A DNA stretch of 64,000 bases. Source: Alopecurus myosuroides. Lineage: Eukaryota; Streptophyta; Magnoliopsida; Poales; Poaceae. Of the stretch, positions 1 to 10,299 are shown one piece after another (position 1 is the stretch's first letter; every line of letters starts with the position of its first letter). The DNA is taken from assembly GCA_028641055.1 (NCBI GenBank), contig CM054062.1:12064826-12128825 (forward strand). The letters are read 5' to 3'. The notes below the pieces were generated by a model. It saw nothing but the letters and a program-made list of their open reading frames with translations. It was not told where the DNA came from and did no database searches. Position numbers and translations under genes: made by a program.

Positions 1-277
1 GAGGAATTGTGTGGTGGGATCGATCGATGTAGTGGTGATCCGTGATGATCATTGGACATATGTATGGTGTCTCGACCGTTTTCACGTGATTCCGGCCCTG
101 TGTGTTGTGCGCAAATCGGCTAAAGGCCTATTTGAATTATATGATTTTGAAAAGGTAGGAATGGGGGATAACGTTAAGGGAAAAACCCCATCGAGGTGGC
201 ATTACAAGGGAAGTGTACCATGAGTACTACTCCATACCTCCTATACATAAACGGCTTGGATACAAAATATGTTTAAC
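1..277 (-). repeat. Possible 3' LTR edge of the Copia element
   Basis: This stretch lies downstream (minus strand) of the Copia RNase H stop. A run of C on the plus strand at about 279-284 reads as a purine tract on the minus strand, where a 3' LTR should begin. A plus-strand frame of 70 codons at 11-223 has no recognisable domain and is probably chance. Without the partner LTR this assignment is inference only. Confidence 0.3.
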
Positions 278-289
278 TGCCCCCTTAAT

Positions 290-860
290 CACAACCTTGT
301 GAAAGGTTGAGATTACGTCTAAACTCAATAAGATCAACCGGTAACACCTTTTTGTGAAACCATCTGCAACATGATCCTTATTTGATTTTTTTTATAGAGG
401 GTATGCAATTGCATACTATATTGTTAGAGAAGGAAGAAATTGTCAGTTACAAGAGAACGACAGCAAAAGTTGCAAACAACTCAGTTGTCGCCAACCGATA
501 CATAACCCCATAACTCAGCTTGCTCGATATGAATTTGATGTCCAGAAGTTTGTTTGCGACTCTTTCATGAACAAAGTGGTAATCTATCTCAATGTGCTTA
601 GTTCTTGCATGAAAAATAGTATTTGCTCACAGATAGATAGCTCCTAAATTATCAAACCGTAACCAGGGTTTTCCCTTTAGTGATACATCAATTTCAACAG
701 CAACTCAGCCGTAGCATTGGCTAAAGTCTTGTATTCTGCTTCAGTGCTAGTTCTGGACAACGTGGCTTGTTTACGTGCACTCCATGAGATTAAATTTGGC
801 TCAAGAAATATAGCAAAACCTCCTTAGGACCTTCTATCATCAAGACAACCTGTCTAATTT
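290..860 (-). pseudogene. Copia pol C-terminus (RNase H domain), broken
   Basis: Read on the minus strand, 720-800 gives the Copia RNase H signature ([13 protein letters not shown], then STEAEYK). Further on come a degraded block typical of the last RNase H helix region ([12 protein letters not shown], cf. the family's [15 protein letters not shown] block) and the terminal ADGFTK block near 340-365. RNase H removes the RNA strand during reverse transcription in the cytoplasmic particle. The frame has stops and shifts, so it is not functional. Its N-terminal continuation is the RT block at 12849-13850, beyond the Gypsy insertion. Confidence comes from several ordered family motifs rather than one. 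Confidence 0.8.
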
Positions 861-865
861 GCATC
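861..865. repeat. Target site duplication GCATC (left copy)
   Basis: GCATC directly precedes the TGTCG start of the left LTR, and the same five bases follow the CGACA end of the right LTR at 12844-12848. Five bases is the usual duplication size for LTR retrotransposons. It proves that the Gypsy element transposed into the Copia element as a unit. Confidence 0.92.
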
Positions 866-1532
866 TGTCGTGGTATCATGCACGGCAACATAGTTGTGTT
901 AACAATGGAGTTTATCGATGGGACACAGAGCGCAACGTTGGTGTTCGTGCGGGATAGAAAATCAAGGGTGAAGGAGACATGATGTACCCAGGTTCGGGAT
1001 CTCAGGCTTGTGAGGTCCTTGCTCCTGCAAGGATGAACTATGAGGTGCTTTGTATGGTGTTACAGGATGCTCCTGGAGCTGTATCTTTTAAGTGAATTCG
1101 CCCCTTCTAAGAGAGGCCTGCACTGCCTTATATAGGAGCTGGCAGTCCGGCTGACAGGCGAGGCCGGCTGGGACCCACTAACGGTCATACACAGTATACT
1201 TCCTTCTAACTGCGTCAGCATTGTACATGACGGGACATGACAGAAGGACTACTAATCATGACGCAAGCTGCCAAAGTTTAAAGGTACGGCCGCCTACTCC
1301 TCCAGTAAGAACACAGTTGACATTATGTGTGATGTCTTGTCGTCATTTAGCCCATGCCTTCCTTTAGCCCATCCTGTCCTTGCTTGTCAGAATCGTCCAC
1401 CTGAAGTCATCAGTCGGCTGAAGTCAGCCGGCCATAGTGTTGCCGCCTCGTAAAGTGGCAAGCCAGCCGACCATCTTCTTAGCGTTGTCCTTATCTTGGA
1501 ATTAGCTTAATCGCTGGGAAAGTCCCCCGATA
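866..1532 (-). repeat. Gypsy 3' LTR (left copy, 667 bp)
   Basis: It begins TGTCGTGGTATCATGCACGG and aligns along its whole length with 12188-12843. It ends CCCCCGATA, where the matching outer end of the other LTR is CCCCCGACA, so the inner CA has become TA. A stretch around 1120-1150 reads as a TATATAG-like box followed by the text shared by both LTRs. In element orientation (minus) this is the 3' LTR, because pol runs toward it. Confidence 0.9.
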
Positions 1533-2063
1533 GTAGCCTCCGAACATGTTGGAGCTTTCGAGCCGACATAGTGAAGAAGGCTTCAACGTGTTCTTCCTCG
1601 TGCACTTGTCGTAATTTGCTTCTGCCGCACCCGGCTGGACTGCGTCGGCTGGGGACGTCTCAGCTTCTCTGCCTTGGCCGGCTGGAAACGTGACGTCATG
1701 ACAGGGGGTCATGGCTGACGTCAGCCACGTTGCATCGCTCTACACCTCCCACTGCGCAGGCAGCGACGCCTCGGTCCCCTCGCTCAGGATTTTTTGTGGC
1801 CGCCCGCGGCAGTTACTGGATCCCGTGTGGGAGTGGCCCACCATGTGGCAGTTTCTAGTGGGAGGCCGAACCGCCGTTTCCGTCTATAAAAGGGGGCACG
1901 GGCCCTCGAGTGAGGGGTTCTGCGCACTGTCGCTCCTTCTTCTTCCTCTCGAATCTGCTCTCCTCTTTGCACTCGCCGGAGTTGCCTCCGTAGGAACTTC
2001 TCCGCCACCGCGCCTAAGTACAAAACTTCGTTCTCCACCGCCTTCGTCCCTGCCATTGACGCA
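1533..2063 (+). other. Interior segment upstream of the antisense gene
   Basis: GC-rich sequence between the left LTR and the first ATG of the antisense gene. It holds the TATA box at 1885-1892 and a pyrimidine-rich presumed 5' leader from about 1915. Overlapping frames on both strands (for example 1711-2121 plus, 1884-2267 minus) have no recognisable motif and look like products of GC bias. Confidence 0.5.
1885..1892 (+). promoter_or_regulatory. TATA box of the antisense gene
   Basis: TATAAAAG lies in GC-rich sequence about 180 bp before the ATG at 2064. A pyrimidine-rich leader follows from about 1915, where a start site 25-35 bp downstream would fall. Position, match quality and the downstream spliced ORF agree with a polymerase II promoter firing against the direction of gag-pol. 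Activity cannot be judged from sequence alone. Confidence 0.6.
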
Positions 2064-2656
2064 ATGTCCCGTAGCGAGGGAACATGGCGGGGCTCCACCA
2101 TCACCGAGAACATCCTCATGAAAGCTATCAAGGAGGGCTACTTCGGCAGGCCCGGCCTCGTGAGAGCGCGCGTGCCTGGCAAGGAGGAGATACCGATGTC
2201 GCGCCGGGGGAATACGTCGCCCTCCTCGACCACTTAGACAGCGGGTTCGCGCTTCCAGCGAGCCCATTCTTCCACGACCTCCTCACCGAGTATGGCCTCC
2301 AGCCGCACCACCCGGGGGTGGCCGACCAGGCGGCGCTGGATGCGGCCGGCTAAGAGGCAAGGAGGAGCCGGAGTAGGAGCAGGAGGAGGGCGGCGATGAT
2401 CTCTCCTGCAGCGGGCTGCTCCACCCGGATAATCCCAAAGATCTAGGTGAAACCCCCCTCCCCCCCCCCCCCCCCGTGTGGTCATCTTTATTGGATATTG
2501 TGATGATCCGTCGACCGTAGGGTCCACATCAGCCTGCCCCCTCAAGCGGGCCAAGACGGAGGAGGGGGCTGGCGACACTGACGCTGGGTCTTCAAAGAAG
2601 AAGAAGAAGAAGAAGAAGAAGTAGAGGAGGCCTATAGCGCCTCCGTCCATTGATGG

Positions 2657-2731
2657 GTAAGCGCTTTATTTCGCGGTGTCGCCCGGCTGGGAATCCAGCC
2701 TTTATCATTCTTCATTGTTTCTCCCATGCAG
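2657..2731 (+). other. Putative intron of the antisense gene
   Basis: GTAAGC at the left edge and a pyrimidine-rich tract ending in CATGCAG at the right edge give a textbook 75 bp plant intron. The following sequence opens a long frame (QLPEEVGARRSETPAPPLMS). It supports the view that the plus strand here is a real transcription unit. Confidence 0.55.
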
Positions 2732-3420
2732 CTCCCCGAAGAAGTTGGGGCGAGAAGATCTGAGACACCGGCACCGCCTTTGATGTCTAAAGTACGCGCC
2801 AAGGAAGGCACATGCGTCCAGGCCATGGACGGTGTGTTCCTAATCCCATCCCTTGGGACGTCGTTCAAGGTGTTTCAGGCGGGCGACGTTGCGGTGGCCG
2901 GCGTCGGGATGGAGGATGTCACCACCATGGTGCTTGACGGCGGCGTCATGCCAGAAAGCCCCTACCCGTGGAGGACTACCTGGTGGATCCTCTTCTGACT
3001 GTCGAGGAGGCGAGCGACGCCGCGGCGAGTGCAGGCCAGGAGGCTGGGGGCGGCGGCCCGGAGGCAACCGCCGTAGTGCTGGAGGAGGCCAAGGAGGCCC
3101 AGGCGGCGGAGCCTCAGGCGGAGGCTCGAGTGGACCCCCAGGCGGAGGTCCAGCCTAATCCCTTGGTGGTTCCACCACCTCTGATTGTGCTGCCTACACC
3201 TTAGGCGGCAGGAATAGCAAGCGGCTCTGGGCAGGCGGAGCTGTCCCGGGTGACGTTCATGGCGTCGGGCGCCCTAGCCGTCTATGCCTAGGTGAATCAG
3301 GCCACGACAACAGCCAGGACGATACGCCAGCCGGCGGAAGTGGCCCCTTTCGCCCGTGAAATAGAGAAGGATCTTGAGGTCCAGCTGGAGGATTTCAAAC
3401 GCTTCCGAGAGCTGCTCGAG

Positions 3421-3504
3421 GTGTGCTCTTTCTTCTGTCTTCGTGTTTTCTTTCTCGGCTGCCTGGCTCTTTGCTTGATTCTCCTTGTTCTTTCGCATAT
3501 ACAG
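3421..3504 (+). other. Second putative intron of the antisense gene
   Basis: GTGTGC follows an open frame ending FRELLE, and a T-rich tract ends in ATACAG at 3504. Another T-rich stretch ending GGTGCAG at 4025 looks like a further acceptor, with a poor donor near 3952. The exact exon chain cannot be fixed by eye because the coding frame is damaged. Confidence 0.45.
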
Positions 3505-4660
3505 ACCACGCTGTCCTGGTTAGATCAAGCGACTCCGATAGGCCCTGGAAGCCGCCCTGGAAGTCTGCCCACCTACTTTGTCTTCTTCGCCTGGTGCACC
3601 TCTTTACCCCTGACGGTTGGTCTTGGGGCTGCAGTGTAGAGCCAGGACATGGGTGGTCGATTGAAGGAAGCCTCCTCTACCGGCCGGCAGGGAGGCCGAG
3701 GTCAAGCGGTCTGACCGAACTTGGTCGGTAACAGGAGCAGGAGGTGGCCCGGCTGGCCGAGGCAAACTCCGAGCTAGAGGCGACTGTCAAGGACCTTATT
3801 GTGGTCAATTCGGCGTGAAGTAGGCCTTTGAGGGCCTAGAGAAGGCCAGCAAGGTGGACGCGGATAAGCACGCCGAGGAAGCCGACGAGCTCCACAAGGG
3901 TATCGATCTGCTCCAGGTGGAGTTGAAGAACATCGGCCTCATGCTTCTCGGCGAGTCTTCTTTTCTTTCGCTGGTTCTTTTCCTTTTGTCTGGCTGGGAG
4001 ACTTAGACCCATTTCCTCGGTGCAGAGTACTACTCGTCCATGGCGTCGCTGGCCAAGCAGCAGGCGCTTGCCGTCCTGGTCGTGCAGGCCACTGAGACCG
4101 CCATGGCCGATCTTAAGATCAGCAACCTCGAGATGGGTGCGAACCTTTGGTGAGGAAGCCAAGGGGCTGGTCGATGCCGCCGTCGAGCTGTTTCGGGAGA
4201 TCTAGAAGGAGGAGGATGTGCCGGGGCACATACGCGAGCTGGCCGCCCGCCTAGAAGATGGGGACGACGCAGTCACCCGGCTGGAAGAGTTCACCGCCCG
4301 CGGCGGAGTGGAGTGGACTCTATGCCTCCTCCATTCCTGGTACCCGAGGTCGACCTCGAGGACTTCACCAGCAGGCCACAGACCGGGATCACCTATGAGA
4401 AACTCTGGGAGGAGCTAGGGATTCAAGAGGCCGCGTGCCATATTTCGTACTTCGTCGACTTCGACATCTTCATCCCTGAACGAGCAGTGCGCCAGTCGGC
4501 GATCGGCGAGGGGGGATGGCGAGGACGACGAGGATCTGGTGTGCTTCAAGGAGGACGATCCGTGCGATGAGCTGATGGAGTTTACTGAAGCCACGCTCAC
4601 CCTCCCCAAGGAAGTTGCTGACGCCAAGCACCCTCCTCCATCCCTGAAGGCCGATTAGAG

Positions 4661-6000
4661 AAGACCCCCGGATGCCGGGTAGAATTGTACAAACTTTCTT
4701 CGTTTTAGCTTGCTTCCCTGGGATGCCGGGTGGTTTTATATATCAAACCTTGTATCTTCTGTCGTCGTGCACTTTATTCTGTGGAGCTTCGGCTCCTTTT
4801 AATTAAGTGTTGTCCGCCTGAGATATGTCCACCTGACATTTTTCTTGGTTTCTGAATGTTTTTCTTCTGGTGGTTCAAGTTACCCACCGGGTGTAGCCCC
4901 GAGGTTTGGCACGGCTGCTCATAGAGCAGGCAGGCTGAAGCTCCTTCCAAGTATTTGGCTGTTAGCCGTGTAGGTCCTTGTTTCTAGAGGTACCGGCTAT
5001 CGTTCGAGCCCCCCGAGTTTTGGTGGTTGGCTGCTCGCGTAGGATCCATTAACCACTTAGCCAATTAGGTCCTTGTTTCCAGAGGGACCGGCTGCCGTTC
5101 GAGCCCCTAAGTGTGGGTGGCCGGCTACTCGCTGAGGAGCCTTTAGTTACTTATCCATTTAGGTCCTTGTTTCCAGAGGGACTGGCTGCCGCTCGAGCCC
5201 CCAAGTTTGGGTGGTCGGGTCCTCACATAGGATCCATGTGAACGCATAGTTCGACTTTCTTAGCCGTAATGGTCCTTGTATCAGAGGGATCGGCTGTCGT
5301 TTAAGCCCGCGTGGTTAGGTGGACAACTGATCGCTCTGGAGCCATGTGAAGTGAGGACTCCACCATTCGAGTCCCCGAGTTTGGGGGGGCGACTGCCACA
5401 TGGGTCACTTGGGCATGTGCCATCCACCGCTTGGGCCGGCTGGTTTTCTTTTTCTTTGTTATAAATTGTTAGCGCAGGGATAATCAAGACGCGATTTGGT
5501 CGTACTGCACTTTTAGCTTGTGGTTCTTGTTTGATTAGGACTCCGCGCTCTCTGGCCCTGCCCCCCAGAATATCCTTCGTGCGCCCTGACTTTTGACCCC
5601 TGCTCTTGCATGTGTGTCAGCCGGGTTGTGGTCTGCAGCTAGATCCGAAGAGAGGGCCGGTGGGTGGGGGCATGGCTATTTATTCTTTGGGATAGGATTT
5701 TGAGCAAGCGAGGTCGTCAGTTTTTAGGCGTCCGACCGGTTGTCTCCTTTCCCTTGGGGACTTTTGTGTATGGTCCGACCGCTTGCGCTCTGGTCGGCTG
5801 GTCAGCCGGGTTGCGGTCTGCAGCTGGATCTGCATAGGAAGCGTTTGATATCCGGTACACTGGATCAGCCAAGGTTGGGACGGTAGTCATTCGGGTGCAG
5901 CCGGATTTTTGAAAGATAAACAAGTGCTTATGATGCAAGGGTAGCCACCGACTGTTTTCTCCGGGCTACCGGTTCTTTCATTAAATGAGTACAGGGTGTT
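4661..6000. other. Untranslated interior with tandem repeats
   Basis: It follows the antisense gene and reaches the pol stop. It holds the tandem array at 4971-5370 and a second pair of similar blocks (GTCAGCCGGGTTGYGGTCTG near 5617 and 5808). No credible coding frame is seen; short frames at 5276-5464 and 5717-5938 carry no motif. Confidence 0.6.
4971..5370. repeat. Tandem repeat, four units of about 94-109 bp
   Basis: Units begin TAGGTCCTTG at 4971, 5066 and 5160, with a diverged start near 5269. Each continues with an AGAGGGACCGGCTGCCGTTC-like stretch, then GAGCCCC, AGTTTGGGTGG and AGGATCC. Spacing is 95, 94 and about 109 bp. The array lies between pol and the 3' LTR, where Tat-lineage elements often carry such repeats. 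Confidence 0.75.
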
Positions 6001-7240
6001 ACATCGCCCTTTAGGTGTAGAACTGGCGTAGGAGCTCAGCATTCATGGGGCACTCCATCTCTTCTCCGGAGGTGTCTGTCTAGTTTCTTCGTGGTTCGCA
6101 TACGTTGATGAGGTAGTAGGCGTTCTTATGGAGGGCTTTGCTGACCACGAAGGGTCCCTCCCATGGAGAAGACATCTTCTGCAGGCCCTTGGTGTCTTGG
6201 ATCAGCCGGAGGATGAGATCGCCCCCATAGAATGTGAGAGGGCAAATTCGCCGGCTGTGATAGCCGCGGAGATTTTGTTGTTATATGGCCGACCTGGACA
6301 GCGCGAGCTCTTGCGCTTCTTCAAGCAGGTCAACGTTGTCTTGGTTTTCCTTTTGGTCCTCCTTCGTAGTGTAGAGGACGGCTCGGGGAGAGTCAAACTC
6401 AATGTCAGCTGACAGGATTGCTTCCGCATGTTTGACTGGTTAGGAGTAGTGCGAGGCTCCACAGGACGAAGGGTAGCTCTTCGATCCAGTAGTCGGGCGG
6501 CCGCTCAAGAGAATCGACCAGCCGAGGCTTGATGTTGGCTAGAATTAGACCGTTTGCTCTTTATGCCTGGCCGTTCGACTAAGGGTGCACCATAGAGGCG
6601 AGATCTAGCTGGATGCCCTTTCGTCCGCAGAACTTGGCGAAGGCCCCCTTAGTGAAGTTGGTTCCATCGTCGGTGATGATGTTGTGGGGGTAGCCGTCGG
6701 TATATGATGTCCTAGAAGAAGTTGATGACCGTCTGGCCGTCTATCCACTTGATCGCCTTTTTCCTTGATCCACTTCGTGAACTTGTCCACCGCCACCAAT
6801 AGATGGGTCATGTTGCTGCTTGCCATCTTGAACGGACCGACCATGTTGAGGCCCGAGATGGCGAATGGCCAAGTGACGGGGATGGTCTTCAAGGTCGAGG
6901 ATGGTGTATGTTTTTGCGCTCGGAAGCGCTAGGAGGCCGCTGCAGGCCCGCACCAGGTCCTCGGAGTCGGCAAGCATGTTTGGCCAGAAGAATCCGTATC
7001 GGTTGGCCTTGGAGGCTATCGCCCTTGAGGGGGCTTGGTGGCCGCATTCCCCCTGTGGATGCTCTGGAGCATGTGGATTCCTTCTTCCTGGTGGATGCAA
7101 CGCTGTAAAATGCCACACACGTTGTGCTTGTGTAGCTGGTTGTTGATGATGGTGCAGGCGCGGGAGCAGCGTTGTCGAAGATGGGCTGCCCCAAAGATGG
7201 TATGACATGTATGACAAGTAGCGCATGTGTGTCCGGCTGG
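6000..7240 (-). pseudogene. Gypsy integrase and pol C-terminus, broken
   Basis: Minus-strand frames give a block ending in RYGFFWPNML then DLVRAC (the zinc-binding region, near 6950-7010). ITWPF/VTWPFAISGLNMVGPF (near 6820-6890) follows, leading into THLLVAVDKFTKWI, the start of the integrase core. The last pol block (SPWEGPFVVSKALHKNAYYL, then ELLRQFYT) lies at about 6015-6175. Integrase joins the cDNA to chromosomal DNA. The frames switch several times, so the protein is not made intact. Neighbouring RNase H lies just upstream at 7660-8400. Confidence 0.8.
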
Positions 7241-7659
7241 GTAGCCCCTAGGTTTGTCGTTCCGGCTGGAGGGGCTGCTATTGGGCCTGCTGCCCCCGTG
7301 CTTTCTTTGTCGATAAGCATTGGGACATGGACTGCAGGAGGCTGGGAGGCGGCAGCCTCCGAGTTTTTTTGGCTCGCCGGCTGGGAAGGTCGAGGCGGCA
7401 TCCCCCCGGGTCCATGGACTCAGGCGGCTGGTTGGGGTCAGCCCACGAGACGATGGAGTCGGAGGTTGATGACAGCAGGATGGAGGGCTTGTGTAGGTGC
7501 TCGAGGAAGACGCCAGGCGGGATGGCTTGCCGGGTGGAACCAAGCTTTGCCATCATGTCCATTGTATCGTTGTGGGATTGAGGGACGTCGTGGAATTCAC
7601 ACCCTTTGAACCAGGCACAGAGTTGCTGGATGAAGAAGCGGTAGGCGGCCATGTTCGCG

Positions 7660-9060
7660 TCCTTCATCCTTCGCGTCCTAATATCCTGAGACCTGCTGTA
7701 TCACCAGATTTGAATCCCCGAAGCCAAGGATATGCTGGATCCCTTTTTGCTTTGCCAGCTTGAGACCATGTTGTGTGCCCCAGGTTGATGGCCCATTTGG
7801 AGACATGGACGGTTGTGTCTTTGTTGTCGATGATCTCTGAAAGTGGGGCCGTGCTCACCACGGTGATAGTGTGCTCCTGGAAGTAGTGGCGGAGTTTCTT
7901 ATCGGCAAAGTGCACGCCGTAGATCAGCTTCTGGTAGTGGGAGTAGTTCTGCTTCGACTGCAAGAGAACCTAGCTGATGTAGTACACCGGTCTCTGTACC
8001 GGTTGCTCCTTATCCTTTTGCAGCCGCTCGACCACCAAGACGACGCTGATGACCTGACTAGTTGCTGCGAGGTACAGCAGCATGGGCTCTTTCGGAGCCG
8101 GAGGTGTTAAGACTAGGACGGTGGTGAGCGTCCGCTTGAGGTCAAGGAAGGACGCGTCTGCCTCCCGGGTCCATGTGAATTTGTCCATCTTCTTCACGAG
8201 CTGGTAAAGCGGGAGGGCTTTCTCTCCCAGCCGGCTGACGAACCGGCTGGGGAGGCTAGGCAACCAGCAAACTTTTGAATGTCCCTCATCTGAGTCGGCT
8301 GCTGCATGTTCTTGGCGCTTAGATACGAGAAAACCGCGGAGTTGGCCGGCTGGAACCCCGAAGACACACTTCTCCGGGTTGAGCGTGCAAGTTTGCAAAG
8401 GTTTCCTCTAAGTCCTCAAGGAGGGTGTGCCGCTTCTTGGTCTTGACCACCACGACATCCACGTAGGCATAGACATTCTGGCCAATCTGATCATGCAAGC
8501 ACTTCTACATGCATCGTTGGTAGGTGGCTCCCGTGTTCTTCAGCCCAAACGGCATGGTGATGTCGCATTAGGCCCCGTAGGGCGTAATGAACGCCGTCTT
8601 GATCTAGCCAGTCAAGTTGAGCTAGATCTGGTGGTAGCCGTGGTAGGCATCCAGAAAAGAAAGGAGCTCGCAGCCGGCTATGGAGTCGATGACTTGGTCG
8701 ATTCGTGGAAGAACAAATGGATCCTTGGGGCCAAATGGATCCTTGGGGCATGCCTTGTTCAAGGCCATTTATTCGATGCACATGTGCCATGTTCCATTCT
8801 TCTTCATGACCAGGATTAGGTTGGCGAGCAAGTCCGGGTGGAGGACTTCCATGATGAATCCGGTTGCGAGCAGTCGGGCAATCTCCTCACTGATGGATCT
8901 CCTTCTTTCCTCTGTGAAGCGGCGGAGGCCTTGCTTGACTGGCTTCGTATCTGTCCTGACATGAAGTGAGTGCTCGGCTAACTCCCTCGAGATACCCGAC
9001 ATGTCTTTGGGGGACCATGAGAAGATATCCCGATTCTCACGGAGGAAGTCGACAAGCACA
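7660..9060 (-). pseudogene. Gypsy reverse transcriptase and RNase H, broken
   Basis: The minus strand at 8769-9059 gives the RT entry block (FLRENRDIFSWSPKDMSGI, then EHSLHVRTDTKPVKQ and MKKNGTWHMCIE). The catalytic box at 8454-8465 reads YVDV rather than YVDD, so the second aspartate is lost. After it come KTKKRHTLLEDLE and, at 7970-8390, the connection and RNase H start (CTLNPEKCVFGV; FTWTREADASFLDLK). At 7664-7963 RNase H continues (QNYSHYQKLIYGVHFADKKL). This is the order expected of Gypsy pol. Frame breaks and the missing aspartate mean it is dead. Confidence 0.85.
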
Positions 9061-9159
9061 CTTTCTTATTTGGGGTCAAGGCTCACCCCGATGGTGACGA
9101 ACTTCTCGTTGGGCCAGCTAGCGTCGAGGGGGATCTTCTTGGTGTTCTTTGTCGCCTGG

Positions 9160-9890
9160 AACTAGGACTCACCCACCTATAGGCACTCCTAGAGGCTCGT
9201 TGCTGATTTCGCGCTGGATCTGCTGGAACTCTTCAGCGTGAGCGACGGATTCGGCCAGCCATAGGAAGCGCAGATGATGGACCGCTTGTAGTCACCGCAG
9301 ACAGTGATGATCCCATGTGGGCCAGGTAGCTTCATCTTCAGGTTGGCATAGTGCAGGATCGACATGAACTTGGTCAAGGCGTGCCGGCCGAGAATGGCGT
9401 GGTAGGCGCTCAGGTGGTTCAACACCTCGAACCAGATGTGCCCGCAGCAGCAGTTCTCCTCCTTGCCGAATGTTCCATGGGGGTGCATAGCTTGCCCGAC
9501 ACGATTTCGTGGAAAGTCGTTCGGCTGGGCTGCATTATCGCCTTGGTGATGCCCAGCTTGTCGGCTGTGTCCTTGTAAAGGATGTTGATACTGCTGCTTC
9601 CGTCAATAAGCACCCGGGAGAAGGTGCAAGCACGTTTTCCGTCTACGATGATGGGGTCCAGTAGGAGTAATTAGCTCCCGGGTCTTGGAAGGAGATCCGA
9701 GTGGTCTTCCCAGCTCTAGGTAAATGGGTTGCTTGGACCAGTCAAGGAACTGAGGCACGTCAGGTGCGGTGGTGTTCAGCTCCACCATGTGTGTGCTGGT
9801 ACTGGGCTTGTCATCCATCTCGATGACGAAGGTGTCGTCTTGGTGGGGGTAGTTGTTGCAGGCTCCGCCGACTACCTTGTGGGTCGTCAC
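9160..9890 (-). pseudogene. Gypsy aspartic protease region, broken
   Basis: At 9419-9613 the minus strand reads MLIDGSSSINILYKDTADKL. This is the protease active-site neighbourhood in Tat-type elements, where the usual DS/TG is replaced by DGGSS or similar. Upstream at 9603-9890 an open frame carries VPQFLDWSKQPIYLELG, matching the linker before protease. The protease cuts the Gag-Pol polyprotein. The segment is frame-shifted relative to gag and RT. Confidence 0.7.
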
Positions 9891-10299
9891 CGTTGCCGCC
9901 TTGAGGGTTTGGATCTGGCGGAGGCGGCATGCCTTTGCCCTTAGTCAGGCGGGTCGTCCATCTGCACTATTGGGTGGTGCGAGAGGCTGGCTCGTCATTT
10001 CCACTATGGTACTTTGCCAGGTCCACTATGGTACTTGCAGGGGGATTTGAGAATTTGCTCGAATGTGTACTTGGGCTTCTACCACGAACGAACATTGTTC
10101 CGTTGCCTGGGGTACCGGTTGCCGCCTGAGCCGCCCGCATGTCCGCTGTCTACGGCTGTGACGAGCCGGATGTCATACTCGCTCATTGGCCATATGGACA
10201 CCCCCTCTCTTCCAGCTGTCCCGGTTGTTTCCGCCTTGGTTGTAATTGCGGTCGTTCCGGCTGGGCTGGCCAGCTGTGATGCTTGGGCCGGCTGTGTAC

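Larger units (their letters stand above)
2064..4660 (+). pseudogene. Transposase_28-like 'putative gypsy type transposon' protein, antisense to pol, broken
   Basis: The ATG at 2064 opens MSRSEGTWRGSTITENILM. After a one-base shift near 2200 the frame gives YVALLDHLDSGFALPASPFF and then LLTEYGLQPHH, the hallmark block of the plant family PF04195 (putative gypsy type transposon). A polylysine stretch at about 2593-2621 could act as a nuclear signal. Later segments are acidic and coiled-coil-like (ARLAEANSELEATVKDL near 3750; ADKHAEEADELHKGIDLLQ near 3860; then IRELAARLEDGDDAVTRLEE near 4225). Canonical splice borders at 2657-2731 and 3421-3504 support a spliced gene. Its function is unknown. 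Frameshifts, stops and loss of the block that normally follows the LQPHH motif make this copy a pseudogene. Confidence 0.65.

Noticed and set aside
11..223. 70-codon frame at the left edge
   Set aside because: No domain, and probably within the Copia LTR.
4971..5370. CRISPR-like array
   Set aside because: Whole units are similar with no unique spacers. It is an ordinary tandem repeat in a plant retrotransposon.
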